64,000 bases of DNA from Isoetes taiwanensis. Its lineage: Eukaryota > Streptophyta > Lycopodiopsida > Isoetales > Isoetaceae. Made by a program: the position numbers and the translations under genes. The notes below the pieces were generated by a model. The model was given only the letters and a program-made list of their open reading frames with translations. It was not told the DNA's origin and did not search any database. Each line of letters opens with the position of its first letter. Within the stretch, counting starts at the first letter, position 1. The stretch lies in contig JAJEKV010000021.1 in NCBI GenBank assembly GCA_021234155.1, positions 10,409,523 through 10,473,522 on the forward strand, given 5' to 3'. Shown piece by piece: positions 47,723-62,134 of this stretch.

Positions 47723-48264
47723 GCGTGAACTAAGAGTTTATAGCACTTACGAATCTATATAAAAGCCTTTTTACGGCCGCGGAACCCAAGTGAGGCGGAA
47801 TTCGTTTGCTTGAAGTTGCCTTGGCGGTCAGGTGAGGCGGATGTTTTTCTTGGAATCCTTTGCATGTTGAAAGTGATCGATTGCAAAGGAATACAACATG
47901 ACAAGTTAAATGTCTTATTTGAATTGAGCGAATGACAACAAATAACAAATACCTTGATATCTTCCTTATGGACCAGATTAAGTGGTTTAGGGACCTTTGA
48001 CCAATCGCCTCCCAATTTTTTGGCATTCGACTTCAATTTTGCAATCACTCTTTGCCTTTTCTATAAATCGATAGATTAACACAAAACAAAAGAATAAAAA
48101 TAAGACTATGACTAGGTAATGTACCTTCTTTTTGAAGCAGCTCCCCATCATCGAAATGAGCCCCTTCCAAAACTGGATTAGTCGGATTAAAAGCTAGAGT
48201 TGGCTAACATACGCTTTAGGGTTATAAGCTAGATTTGGCCACCTCTACCTAAAATTACAAGAAA

Positions 48265-48553
48265 AGTCGACTTGGACCCGAACACACAGTGTCGTCTCCA
48301 CTCGTGAGTGAAGCCTACAGTGCCCTTGAACAAGCCACTACAATTTTATTTTAAACCTAAAAATAACAAGTGGTCGTGGACTTGAACAGAGTGCGTGGCC
48401 CTCTCCACTCTAGGTGGGCCCGCCGAGTGCCCTTGAACAAGCCACTCCTTAACCTAGGAAAAATATATGATCGTAGTGAAGTGGACTTGAACCGGGTACA
48501 TGGTCCTCCCACTTTAGGTGGAGCCGACCCGTGCCCTTGAACAAGCCCCTCCA
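48265..48553 (-). repeat. three tandem ~105-bp tRNA-like (SINE-like) units
   Basis: On the minus strand each unit carries an A-box-like TGGCTTGTTCAAGGG and, about 55 bp later, a B-box-like GGTTCAAGTCC. The clearest is the last unit, 48481-48553. These spaced boxes are the internal promoter of Pol III tRNA genes and tRNA-derived SINEs. The three units (about 48265-48340, 48371-48448, 48481-48553) are separated by short AT-rich spacers. The same trio is at 54455-54752 and 60678-60975. I do not see a foldable full tRNA cloverleaf. Confidence 0.5.
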
Positions 48554-48654
48554 TCAATTTTTTTTTTTTAACCGCTTAAAATTATAAAAATAAAATGCAA
48601 AGCGATCAACTTACCAAAAGAAGGGCGTGTGTAACAAGATCCTGACGGGTCCAA

Positions 48655-49005
48655 ATCGAAATAGAAAGCAACAAAGAGTTAGAAGAATAAGAACAACGGA
48701 AAAAAAGATCGAAGAAGAAAAAAAAAAAAAAAGAAGATGAAGAAATAGTAAAACAAGAAAGAAAAAAAATGAATGAATCAAAGAAGAAGAGAAGGGTGGG
48801 AGAAAGAAGAGAAGGGGAAAGAGGAGAAAAAAGAAATTAGGGGAAGAAAGAGAAGAATGGAAGAAATAAGAAAATGAAATGGAAGAAGATAGAAGAATGG
48901 AAGAGTGAAATAAGGGAAGAATCGAAGAAAGAAATGAGGAAAGAAGGAAAAAGAAGAAGAATGAAGAAACAAGAAGAAGAAAAAGAAATAGAAAAAAAAA
49001 TTTGA
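48655..49005. repeat. ~350-bp purine-rich tract (GAA/GGA/AAG)
   Basis: Almost only A and G on the plus strand (AGAAGAGAAGGGTGGGAGAA and similar). It is nearly identical in the units at 54850-55197 and 61080-61412. It generates a Phe/Ser-rich spurious frame on the minus strand. Such tracts can form triplex DNA. Confidence 0.9.
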
Positions 49006-49221
49006 AATCTACACTAAATCATTCAATCCAAAAAACCATTCAATCCAAAAACCATGATCTACTAACCTTAAAAAGAGTGCTTGCAAGTCGTTCAAGGTCG
49101 TAATCAAGTAGAAGATAAAAAAATAGTCGATAGAAGGAAGCCTAGGAATGGTCAGGAAAAGAGCGACCCAGCGGGAATTTGTAAAAAACACGTGACGTCG
49201 CATGCGACGTCGCGACGCCGC

Positions 49222-49733
49222 ATTAAACATCATTCATCGTTGATAGTCAAGTTGGGTCATGGCACATTAAGTGGCATGCCATGAGGATCAATAAGTTGTG
49301 TCAAATACTGACATTAAGTGGCATGCTATGAGGATCAATAAGTTGTGCCAAATACATCCACTGATGTAGAGAGATAGTGTGAGGAGCTTGCACTAGATTA
49401 TATAGAACTCTATATAGATTATATAGATTATTATAAGTTGTGCCAAATACATCCAGCGATGTAGAGATAGTGTGAGGAGCTTGCCTTAGGGTTGCGCTAG
49501 AAAGAAGAACGTGCCTTGTTGATCTTGCACCAAGTATTAAAACTTCTTCCCTTTGAGAAAATCCTTCTACGACTTCATAGCTTGCACTAGCCTAGGTTGT
49601 CTTTTTAGCTCTTTACCTTGATTGCCAAACCATGCGTTCCACGGAAAGTTGAAGCCCTCATAGCTCGTCTCCTTCCAAGACTTGAGTCATTTATTCGTCA
49701 CACACCTCTCTTGATCTTGACTATTTTTTTTTT
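49222..49733. repeat. terminal 0.5-kb segment of the array unit (three copies)
   Basis: Copies at 49222-49733, 55417-55914 and 61630-62134 match 36086-36590. The 61630 copy and the isolated one agree at ATCCACTGATGTAGAGAGAT, while the other two read ATCCAGCGATGTAGAGAT and ATCCACCGATGTAGAGAT. Confidence 0.9.
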
Positions 49734-50434
49734 TCTTTTTTGAAGGACGACAAACTTTATTGAAACTCCAAGCCAAAAAGCAAAATACAAATGCAGAGGC
49801 GGGAATAAAGTCTCAGAGGATAATCATGATCCACTAGTAGAACCACCAGCCTATGCATAAGACAACACACTCAAATAGGACTCAAATATCAATTGTCGCT
49901 TGGCAGGAGCAAGCGAAGAGCAATGGTAAGCCTTAATAATTCTAGCTTGTGCGTCTTGGAGGACAACCTGCAGGGAGGAATATCCAAACCCGAAAGATAG
50001 GCAGGTCTTCTCAAGGCTTCGGATGGACCATAACAACCATCCCGATGCTAAATGAAATGCTTGGCTCATAACTTATTCCAAGTATCGGGATAGGCGACCC
50101 GGAAGCACTTGGCGACTTGTCAATGTCACATGAAAAGAAAAGCGACCAAGACCAAACAGGTGGAGATGAACACATAAAAAGAAACAATGCTCAATGGTCT
50201 CGCCCCTTTTTGCACGCGATGGGCAGCGGCGACACTCGAGGATCAAATCTCGTGGACAAGCACGTTCACACGAGGACATCCGTGAAGAATCACGCCGCAA
50301 AGCCACAGCCACCTTAGGATGGAGTAGTTTATCCCAAGCCCAAGTCCACATCGTCTCCAATTAGGAGGTGAAATTTGAAGGGACCACCTAGTGGATGGCG
50401 AAGGATATCACTATTGACAAGTAGCCTATACATA
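49734..50434 (-). mobile_element. 5'-truncated LINE, array unit 2
   Basis: Second copy of the unit 1 LINE end. The zf-RVT part is more broken here: around 50205-50300 several short changes replace the Cys/His block. The open tail frame at 49851-50069 reads through YHCSSLAPAKRQLIFESYLS. Confidence 0.87.
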
Positions 50435-52115
50435 GACTATAAATTACATGTTGCGACAATATTGTCAAAGTTGTAGTTTAATTTAAGGATTATGTAGATG
50501 GCACGTAAAATTGTGAAACAAACATGTGATCGATGCAAGCTAGTTGAGTTATATTATCCAAGCAATATGTGATGACTATAAGTTTCTCCAAATCTTCAAA
50601 CATATCATAACCAATAGAGTCTGCTTGGTCTTCCTGGACAATAGAAATCAATCAACTCATTTCTACGTATTAATAAAGTTTTTACACACGTTTCACAACA
50701 TCAATATCCTCCCTATAGATTTACGAAGGGCAATAAATGGCATTTGGAAATCGAAATGGTAATTAACACATATATGTTGCTGGCATGCTAAAATGGGTAC
50801 CATTTAACAAAAAGGAACCCAGGGGAGGGGGGATATTCAACGTCTTTGATGATCTTCCTAAAAACATCCTATAGGATTACAATTCATAAGGTAAGGTTAT
50901 CAGTTTGGGCAAAGGCGATAACGAAAAATGCATGACCGAGGCTACTCTGAGACCACGCATTTTTTGCTATCAACCGAGGCAAAGATTGATAACCACCTTA
51001 TTGGGCTTATATGGGTGGAATAGTACTGATAACTAGTTATCAGTACTTCAAACGATACTGAAAAACAAGAACTCTATCTTTTACACACAAGAGTCTGATA
51101 AGGAATTCTAGAGGGACTCAATGTTTAGACTCAATCTTGTACATTATGTAACTTTCATTCATAATTGTGCTTTTGTCATATGATATCTATCATATTCAAG
51201 GATGGATAAGGAGTGGTAACATGTTAGTGTTGGTGGAGCAAGATAATATCTATGTAGCACTTTTTATGTTAAAATTTGAGTTTTGGCATCATATGCAATT
51301 GGTACATGGAGAGAATAAATGTAGTACCTTTATGTCCGTGGCTAGTTGTGAGACTTTTAAAAGACCATAGAAGCTGCATTTATAGTTGGATGGACAATCT
51401 AGATCATGCTACGTTTGGGAGATTCGGGGGAGAATGTAAGTCTACAGTGCATATTTCTCACTTTGAAATTCCAAAGCTTCCATTATGATATATTAAACAA
51501 GCTTGATCACTTGTTTGGGCTCCTTAAGATCCAACTCGAAACAATTTAGACATTTATGTTGATAGTTCTATGCGCGGACAATACAAAATGCTAATTTAAA
51601 GATTGCAATACTTTATTCTTCACAAATTATTTTGAAATAATATTGCCTCAAGGTTTATCATGATAGTGCTCTCAGCGGTCATGATTCATAGGGTTGAATC
51701 TGCGTTAGGAATGTCCAAGAAAGGTAGTATTTAACATGGAAAGCGCATGAACAAACTTTCCTCATCATGTGTCCATTTACATCCTCTTCTCGCAATTTCT
51801 ACATGCATGCGCCTCAAGAAGAGTGTGCTATGATTCCAATACACGCAATGTGTCTTGCCAAATTGTCTCATGGTTCAATCCTTCATCTCCACTAATGGTG
51901 AGTGCTTTCCCATCTATGTGTTACAATATTGCTATTGCTATGTTATTTTCATAGATATCGTTGTACTCATGCAAAAATAAGCTAGTTTTAGGCCATGACC
52001 CCCCGACGCCGCATGCATCCGGGCCCTTGATTTTCGGGATTGTATGGTGTGGATCTATGCCACGTTAGGGAGGGGCTGTAAAAACGAAACCGTATCCCCA
52101 AAACTAAATCAATTA

Positions 52116-52241
<126 letters not shown>

Positions 52242-52370
52242 TGATTGCTCGTTATTTCCGATCTCTTTTTGATCCCGTGTTCCCAACCAACTAATGAGGC
52301 AAGTTTCATGAACAAGAGTGGAGCAACCATTTGAGAAGATTTGCGAGTTGAATGCAATGCGTAAGCCTGA

Positions 52371-52959
52371 CGGTTCATTGAGTCTTGGGAGGCGACGGGC
52401 AAATGGATTGCGAGATCGAGGATCCAAGTCAAAGGAACCGGTATTTGGATAGGCTCCTTCCTTCAGATCGGAGAGAAGCAGCCACGGCCTATGATACATG
52501 AGGCTAAACGGATCGAGGAGGCAAGAAAGCCAAGCTCAATTTTGCCCAAGAAAATCACGACCCGGTCCAAAGCGTAATTCAAGAATCGGTTGCGGTAATA
52601 TCAAGTGCACAAAACCCATGCATTTACGAGGCTCCAAAAAACCGCCCTTCTTCTCTTCAAACTGTGGCAGCAGCCCCTCCGCATATCCGAGCCTGCAGGA
52701 AGATTTTCTATTCGAATTTGATCATTTCATCAAGCATGAAGAATCTGAGGGATGATGACTCAGATGATCCTCTCGAGACAAAGGTGATTTGGAACTTTGA
52801 TGATCCGCCATCGCCACGCTCGTGTTTCGTTGCATTTAACTTAAAACTAAATTGTGTGGCTATGTTAAAAGAATGTTTGAATTACTCACGGATCGGCAAA
52901 AATATCGAGATCGTGGGCTGGTTTTGTCCTACACAACCCATTTGCAAGCTTACTTGTAG
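52371..52959 (+). pseudogene. AP2/ERF-domain gene remnant, array unit 2
   Basis: Second copy of the unit 1 sequence, again with an AP2 core (GKWIA-like, FGxxGSF-like blocks in shifted frames) and the tail VAFNLKLNCVAMLKECLNYS. Frame breaks differ from units 1 and 3 and lie mostly in the AP2 part. Confidence 0.8.
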
Positions 52960-53705
52960 ACAAGTGCGGCACAATTGTTTATTTAGCTAGACTAGATACA
53001 TAAATTCGTGCAGCTTTTTTTTGTTTTTTTTATTACCTCTTTATTTTCCTTAGGACGTAGTTCATCAAGAGAAGATCATTTTCCCTAGGACGTAGTTCAC
53101 TAGGCAGATGAGAGTTTGATCCCCAGCCACAAGAGCCTTGAATGCCACAACTTCGACATGGGAGCCACAAATAACCCTAGCATGTTGGCCTAGTCAAGCA
53201 ATGTAGTCCATCAAAAGAAGATCATTTAACAATCTGTCAAATTTGTGATCCCCAGGTCCTCAGTTTACCAAATCCTCATGAAACTTGTGAAAGGGATTAA
53301 TAATATCAAAACAACTGGGGCCATGTGGTATTCCTCATTATTAAGATGCCTCAAGTGGGTTACGCAAAATAAGGTGACCTCCCTTAAATCCAAGTCTATG
53401 TAGTTCCTTGCAATAGCAATCTACACAACAAGAAAAGGGTCATTTAGCGACGTCTATAGCGGCGTCGGCGGCGACGCCTATGCGACGTCCCGGCGTCGCC
53501 GCACGGACGTCGCCGACAGACGTCGTTAGACATCGCCGCATCGCGACGGGCGCCGCATCTGCGACGCCGTCGGCGGCGTCGCTTCGACGTCGCCAGACGC
53601 GTGACTTCGAGCGTGACTCGAGGCGTCTCTCGGACGTCCTTTCCGGACGTCGCATGCGGCGTGACGTCGCGTCGCGGCGTGGTGTCTGAAAAAAATAAAA
53701 TAAAA

Positions 53706-53737
<32 letters not shown>

Positions 53738-55914
53738 AAAGAATTTTAATAGTTAGTTACAATATCATATACAAGAGGCAAGAGGCGAGTAGTGGCTATC
53801 TTTCGTGTTCCTGTTAGGGGAAAACCCTAATGAACCAATATTAGACAATGACATTGGCGACCAATATTAGACAATACGACCAATATTAGACAATGACATT
53901 GAAAGTTAACGTGAACTAAGAGTTTATAGCACTTACGAATCTATATAAAAAGCCTTTTTTCGGCGCTTGGAACCCAAGTGAGGCGGAATTCGTTTGCTTG
54001 AAGTTGCCTTGGCAAAATCCAGGTGAGGCGGATGTTTTTCTTGGAATCCTTTGCATGTTGAAAGTGATCCGATTGCAAGGAATACAACATGACAAGTTAA
54101 ATGTCTTATTTGAATTGAGCGAATGACAACAAATAACAAATACCTTGATATCTTCCTTATGCCAGATTAAGTGGTTTAGGGACCTTTGACCAATCGCCTC
54201 CCAATTTTTGGCATTCGACTTCAATTTTGCAATCACTCTTTGCCTTTTCTATAAATCGATAGATTAACACAAAACAAAAGAATAAAAATAAGACTATGAC
54301 TAGGTAATGTACCTTCTTTTTGAAGCGAGCCCCCCATCATCGAAATGAGCCCCTTCCAAATCTGGATTAGTCGGATTAAAAGCTAGAGTTGGCTAACATA
54401 CGCTTTAGGGTTATAAGCTAGATTTGGCCACCTCTACCTAAGAATTACAAGAAAAGTCGACTTGGACCCGAACACCTGGTCGTCTCCACTCGTAGTGAAG
54501 CCTACCGTGCCCTTGAACAAGCCACTACAATTTTATTTTAAACCTAAAAAATAACAAGTGGTCGTGGACTTGAACCCTGCACGCGGGCCCTCTCCACTCT
54601 AGGTGGAGCCCTGCGTGCCCTTGAACAAGCCACTCCTTAACCTAGGAAAAAATATGATCGTGAGTGAAGTGGACTTCGAACCCGGGTACATGGTCCTCCC
54701 CACTTTAGGTGGAGCCGACCCGTGCCCTTGAACAAGCCACTCCATCAATTTTTTTTAACCTGCTTAAAATTATAAAAATAAAATGCAAGCGCGATCAACT
54801 TACCAAAAGAAGGACGTGTGTAACAAGATCCTGACGGGTCCAAATCGAAATAGAAAGCAACAAAGAGTTAGAAGAATAAGAACAACGGAAAAAAAGATCG
54901 AAGAAGAAACAAAAAAAAAAAAAAAGAAGATGAAGAAATAGTAAAACAAGAAAGAAAAAAAAATGAATGAATCAAAGAAGAAGAGAAGGGTGGGAGAAAG
55001 AAGAGAAGGGGAAAGAGGAGAAAAAAGAAATTAGGGGAAGAAAGAGAAGAATGGAAGAAATAAGAAAATGAAATGGAAGAAGATAGAAGAATGGAAGAGT
55101 GAAATAAGGGAAGAATCGAAGAAAGAAATGAGGAAAGAAGGAAAAAGAAGAAGAATGAAGAAACAAGAAGAAGAAAAAGAAATAGAAAAAAAAATTTGAA
55201 ATCTACACTAAATCATTCAATCCAAAAAACCATTCAATCCAAAAACCATGATCTACTAACCTTAAAAAGAGTGCTTGCAAGTGGTTCTCAAGGTCGTTGC
55301 CAAGATCGCCCAAAATAGTCGATAGAAGGAAGCCTAGGAATGGTCCCTGAAAAAGACTACCAGCGGGACTGAAAAAACATTTGGCGTCGCATGACGTCCG
55401 CGACGCCGCGATTAAACATCATTCATCGTTGATAGTCAAGTTGGGTCATGGCACATTAAGTGGCATGCCATGAGGATCAATAAGTTGTGTCAAATACTGA
55501 CATTAAGTGGCATGCTATGAGGATCAATAAGTTGTGCCAAATACATCCACTGATGTAGAGAGATAGTGTGAGGAGCTTGCACTAGATTATATAGAACTCT
55601 ATATAGATTATATAGATTATTATAAGTTGTGCCAAATACATCCACCGATGTAGAGATAGTGTGAGGAGCTTGCCTTAGGGTTTTGCGCTAGAAAGAAGAA
55701 CGTGCCTTGTTGATCTTGCACCAAGTATTAAAACTTCTTCCCTTTGAGAAAATCCTTCTACGACTTCATAGCTTGCACTAGCCTAGGTTGTCTTTTTAGC
55801 TCTTTACCTTGATTGCCAAACCATGCGTTCCACGGAAAGTTGAAGCCCCTCATAGCTCGTCTCCTTCCAAGACTTGAGTCATTTATTCGTCACACACCTC
55901 TCTTGATCTTGACT

Positions 55915-56625
55915 ATTTTTTTTTTTTTTTTTGAAGGGCGACAAACTTTATTGAAACTCCAAGCCAAAAGCAAAATACAAATGCAGAGGCGGGGAATAAA
56001 GTCTCAGAGGATAATCATGATCCACTAGTAGAACCACCGACCTATGCATAAGACAACACACTCAAATAGGACTCAAATATCAATTGTAAGCTTGGCGGGG
56101 AGCAAGCGAAGAGCAATGGTAAGCCTTAATAATTCTAGCTTGTGCGTCTTGGAGGACAACTGCAGGAGGAATATCCAAACCACGAAAAGATAGGCGGTCT
56201 CAAGGCTTCCGGATGGACCATAACAACCATCCCGATGCTAAATGAAATGCTTGGCTCATAACTTATTCCAAGTATCGGATAGATGCCCGGAAGCACTTTG
56301 GCGACTTGTCAATGTCACATGAAAAGAAAAGCGACCAAGACCAAACAGGCTGGAGATGAACACATAAAAAGAAACAATGCTCAATGGTCTCGTCCCTTTG
56401 CTTGCACAGTGGGCAGCGTGCTGACACTCGAGGATCAAATCTGTGGACAAGCACGTTCACACGAGGACATCTGTGAAGAATCTGCCACCAAAGCACAGCC
56501 ACCTTAGGATGGAGTAGTTTATCCCAAGCCCAAGTCCACATACGTCTCCAATTAGGAGGTGAAAGCTGAAGGGACCACCTAGTGGATGGCAGAAGGATAT
56601 CACTATTGACAAGTAGCCTATACAT
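55915..56625 (-). mobile_element. 5'-truncated LINE, array unit 3 (best zf-RVT copy)
   Basis: Third copy. Here the 120-codon frame 56263-56625 is open and shows the full zf-RVT signature (VAVLWWQILHRCPRVNVLVH, then CPLCKQRDETIEHCFFLC). It then shifts frame before the C-terminal tail. Confidence 0.88.
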
Positions 56626-58300
56626 AGACTATAAATTACATGCTGACAATATTGTCAAAGTTGTAGTTTAATTTAAGGATTATGTAGATGGCACCAGAAA
56701 TTGACGAAACAAACATGTGATCTGATGCAAGCTAGTTGAGTTATATTATCCAAGCAATATGTGATGACTATAAGTTTCTCCAAATCTTCAAACATATCAT
56801 AACCAATAGAGTCTGCTTGGTCTTCCTGGACAATAGAAATCAATCAACTCATTTCTACGTATTAATAAAGTTTTTACACACGTTTCACAACATCAATATC
56901 CTCCCTATAGATTTACGAAGGGCAATAAATGGCATTTGGAAATCGAAATGGTAATTAACACATATATGTTGCTGGCATGCTAAAATGGGTACCATTTAAC
57001 AAAAAGGAACCCAGGGGAGGGGGGATATTCAACGTCTTTGATGATCTTCCTAAAAACATCCTATAGGATTACAATTCATAAGGTAAGGTTATCAGTTTGG
57101 GCAAGGTACGATAGCGAAAAATGCATGAATAGAGGCTACTCGAGACCACCGCGTTTTTTTGCTATCAACCGAGGCAAAGATTGATAACCACCTTATTGGG
57201 CTTATATGGGTGGAATAGTACTGATAACTAGTTATCAGTACTTCAAACGATACTGAAAAACAAGAACTCTATCTTTTACACACAAGAGTCTGATAAGGAA
57301 TTCTAGAGGGACTCAATGTTTAGACTCAATCTTGTACATTATGTAACTTTCATTCATAATTGTGCTTTTGTCATATGATATCTATCATATTCAAGGATGG
57401 ATAAGGAGTGGTAACATGTTAGTGTTGGTGGAGCAAGATAATATCTATGTAGCACTTTTTATGTTAAAATTTGAGTTTTGGCATCATATGCAATTGGTAC
57501 ATGGAGAGAATAAATGTAGTACCTTTATGTCCGTGGCTAGTTGTGAGACTTTTAAAAGACCATAGAAGCTGCATTTATAGTTGGGTGGACAATCTAGATC
57601 ATGCTACTTTTGGGAGATTCGGGGGAGAATGTAAGTCTACAGTGCATATTTCTCACTTTGAAATTCCAAAGCTTCCATTATGATATATTAAACAAGCTTG
57701 ATCACTTGTTTGGGCTCCTTAAGATCCAACTCGAAACAATTTAGACATTTATGTTGATAGTTCTATGCGCGGACAATACAAAATGCTAATTTAAAGATTG
57801 CAATACTTTATTCTTCACAAATTATTTTGAAATAATATTGCCTCAAGGTTTATCATGACAGTGCTCTCAACGGTCATGATTCATAGGGTTGAATCTGCCG
57901 TTAGGAATGTCCAAGAAAGGTAGTATTTAACATGGAAAGCGCATGAACAAACTTTCCTCATCATGTGTCCATTTACATCCTCTTACGCAATTTCTACATG
58001 CATGCGCCTCGAAGAACGTGCTATGATTCCAATACATAATGTGTCTTGCCAAATTGTCTCATGGTTCAATCCTTCATCTCCACTAATGGTGAGTGCTTTC
58101 CCATCTATGTGTTACAATATTGCTATTGCTATGTTATTTTCATAGATATCGTTGTACTCATGCAAAAATAAGCTAGTTTTGGGTTTCTGACCCCCTCGGA
58201 TGCATCCGGGGCCCTTGATTTTCAGATTGTATGGTGTGGATCTATGCCACGTTAGGGAGGGGGTCAAAAAACTAAACTGTCCCCAAAACTAAATCAATTA

Positions 58301-58462
<162 letters not shown>

Positions 58463-58589
58463 TGATTGCTCGTTATTTTCGATCTCTTTTGATCCCGGGT
58501 TCCCAACCAACTAATGAGGCAAGTTTCATGAACAAGAGTGGAGCAACCATTTGAGAAGATTCTGGAGTTGAATGCAATGCGAAGAGCGA

Positions 58590-59177
58590 CGGTTCATTGG
58601 GCGGGCGGGAGGCGTCGGGGCAAATGGATTGCGAGATCGGGGATCCAAGTCAAAGGAAATTTGGATAGGCTCCTTCAGGGCAGAGGAAGCAGCCCACGCC
58701 TATGATGAGAGGCTAAGCGGATCGAGAGGCAAGAAAGCCAAGCTCAATTTTGCCCAAGAAAAATCACGACCCAGTCCAAAAGCGGACCAAGAATCGGTTG
58801 CGGTAATATCAAGTGCACAAAACCCATGCATTTCGGGAGGCTCCAAAAACGCCCTTCTTCTCTTCAAGCCTGTGGATGACAGCCCTCCTCGCATATCGAG
58901 CCTCGCGGGGAAGATTTTCTATTCGAATTTGATCATTTCATCAAGCATGAAGAATCTGAGGGGATGATGACTTCTCATTATGATCCTCTCCAGACAGTGC
59001 AGATTTGGAACTTTGATGATCTGCCATCGCCCTGTTCGTGTTTCTGTTGCATTTAACTTAAAATTAAATTGTGTGGCTATGTTAAAAGAATGTTTGAATT
59101 GCCTGCCGGATCTGGCAAAATATCAGTATCGTGGGCTGGTTTTGTCCTACACAACCCATTTGCAAGCTTACTTGTAG
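58590..59177 (+). pseudogene. AP2/ERF-domain gene remnant, array unit 3
   Basis: The third copy has the longest open AP2 stretch (58572-58967), with IWIGSFRAEEAAHAYDERLS and GSRGKKAKLNFAQEK, the typical end of an ERF domain. The tail is open as CVAMLKECLNCLPDLAKYQY and ends at TAG 59175-59177. Confidence 0.84.
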
Positions 59178-59924
59178 ACAGTGCGGCACAATTGTTTATT
59201 TAGCTAGACTAGATACATAAATTCGTGCAGCTTTTTTTTGTTTTTTTTATTACCTCTTTATTTTCCTTAGGACGTAGTTCATCAAGAGAAGATCATTTTC
59301 CCTAGGACGTAGTTCACTAGGCAGATGAGAGTTTGATCCCCAGCCACAAGAGCCTTGAATGCCACAACTCGACATGGGAGCCACAAATAACCCTAGCATG
59401 TTGGCCTAGTCAAGCAATGTAGTCCATCAAAAGAAGATCATTTAACAATCTGTCAAATTTGTGATCCCCAGGTCCTCAGTTTACCAAATCCTCATGAAAC
59501 TTGTGAAAGGGATTAATAATATCAAAACAACTGGGGCCATGTGGTATTCCTCATTATTAAGATGCCTCAAGTGGGTTACGCAAAATAAGGTGACCTCCCT
59601 TAAATCCAAGTCTATGTAGTTCCTTGCAATAGCAATCTACACAACAAGAAAAGGGTCATTTAGCGACGTCTATAGCGACGTCTGAGCGACGTCTATGCGA
59701 CGTCTGACGGCGTCGCCGCAGGCGTCGCCGCGGTATCGTTCGCAGGATTATCGTCGCATGCGGCGTCGCCGTCATGCGACGCGTCGGCGGCGTCGCCGCG
59801 TCGCCGCGAGGCGTGACTCGGGCGTGACTCGAGGCGTCTCTCGGGCGTCGCTCAGACGTCGCATGCGGACGTGGACGTCGCAGCGTCGGCGTGGTGTAAA
59901 AAAAAAAAAATAAAATAAAAAATT

Positions 59925-59965
<41 letters not shown>

Positions 59966-62134
59966 ATTTTAATAGTTAGTTACAATATCATATACAAGAG
60001 GCAAGAGGCGAGTAGTGGCTATCTTTACGTGTTCCCTGTTAGGGGAAAACCCTAACAGACCAATATTAGACAATGACATTGACGACCAATATTAGACAAT
60101 ACGACCAATATTAGACAATGACATTGAAAGTTAACGTGAACTAAGAGTTTATAGCACTTACGAATCTATATAAAAAGCCTTTTCGGCCGCCAGAACCCAA
60201 GTGAGACGGAATTCGTTTGCTTGAAGTTGCCTTGGCAGTCCGTGAGGCAGATGTTTTTTCTTGGAATCCTTTGCATGTTCGAAAGTGATCTGATTGCAAG
60301 GAATACAACATGACAAGTTAAATGTCTTATTTCGAATTGAACGAATGACAACAAATAACAAATACCTTGATATCTTCCTTATGGACAGATTAAGTGGTTT
60401 AGGGACCTTTGACCAATCGCCTCCCAATTTTTTGGCATTCGACTTCAATTTTGCAATCACTCTTTGCCTTTTCTATAAATCGATAGATTAACACAAAACA
60501 AAAGAATAAAAATAAGACTATGACTAGGTAATGTACCTTCTTTTTGAAGCGGCTCCCCCATCATCGAAATGAGCCCCTTCAAAACTGGATTAGTCGGATT
60601 AAAAGCTAGAGTTGGCTAACATACGCTTTAGGGTTATAAGCTAGATTTGGCCACCTCTACCTAAGAATTACAAGAAAAGTCGACTTGGACCCGAACACCT
60701 GGTCGTCTCCACTCGTAGTGAAGCCTACCGTGCCCTTGAACAAGCCACTACAATTTTATTTTAAACCTAAAAAATAACAAGTGGTCACGTGGACTTGAAC
60801 CCAGATGCGTGGCCCTCTCCACTCTAGGTGGAGCCGTGGCGTGCCCTTGAACAAGCCACTCCTTAACCTAGGAAAATATATGATGATGTAGTGAAGTGGA
60901 CTTGAACCGGGTACATGGTCCTCCCCACTTTAGGTGGAGCCGACCCGTGCCCTTGAACAAGCCACTCCATCAATTTTTTTAACCCGCTTAAAATTATAAA
61001 AATAAAATGCAAGCGCGATCAACTTACCAAAAAGAAGGGCGTGTGTAACAAGATCCGACGGGTCCAAATCGAAATAGAAAGCAACAAAGAGTTAGAAGAA
61101 TAAGAACAACGGAAAAAAAGAAGAAGAAGAAACAAAAAAAAGAAGAAGATGAAGAAATAGTAAAACAAGAAAGAAAAAAAATGAATGAATCAAAGAAGAA
61201 GAGAAGGGTGGGAGAAAGAAGAGAAGGGGAAAGAGGAGAAAAAAGAAATTAGGGGAAGAAAGAGAAGAATGGAAGAAATAAGAAAATGAAATGGAAGAAG
61301 ATAGAAGAATGGAAGAGTGAAATAAGGGAAGAATCGAAGAAAGAAATGAGGAAAGAAGGAAAAAGAAGAAGAATGAAGAAACAAGAAGAAGAAAAAGAAA
61401 TAGAAAAAAAAATTTGAAATCTACACTAAATCATTCAATCCAAAAAACCATTCAATCCAAAAACCATGATCTACTAACCTTAAAAAGAGTGCTTGCAAGT
61501 CGTTCAAGGTCGTAGCGCCGAAGATCGCCCAAAATAGTCGATAGAAGGAAGCCTAGGAATGGTCCCGGAAAAGACGGCCCGCGGGACTGTAAAAAACACA
61601 CGGCGTCGCATGCGACGTCGCGACGCCGCATTAAACATCATTCATCGTTGATAGTCAAGTTGGGTCATGGCACATTAAGTGGCATGCCATGAGGATCAAT
61701 AAGTTGTGTCAAATACTGACATTAAGTGGCATGCTATGAGGATCAATAAGTTGTGCCAAATACATCCACTGATGTAGAGAGATAGTGTGAGGAGCTTGCA
61801 CTAGATTATATAGAACTCTATATAGATTATATAGATTATTATAAGTTGTGCCAAATACATCCACTGATGTAGAGAGATAGTGTGAGGAGCTTGCCTTAGG
61901 GTTGCGCGCTAGAAAGAAGAACGTGCCTTGTTGATCTTGCACCAAGTATTAAAACTTCTTCCCTTTGAGAAAATCCTTCTACGACTTCATAGCTTGCACT
62001 AGCCTAGGTTGTCTTTTTAGCTCTTTACCTTGATTGCCAAACCATGCGTTCCACGGAAAGTTGAAGCCCTCATAGCTCGTCTCCTTCCAAGACTTGAGTC
62101 ATTTATTCGTCACACACCTCTCTTGATCTTGACT

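Noticed and set aside
48778-48972. Phe/Ser-rich minus-strand ORF repeated in the units
   Set aside because: It is the translation of the purine-rich tract and not a membrane protein.
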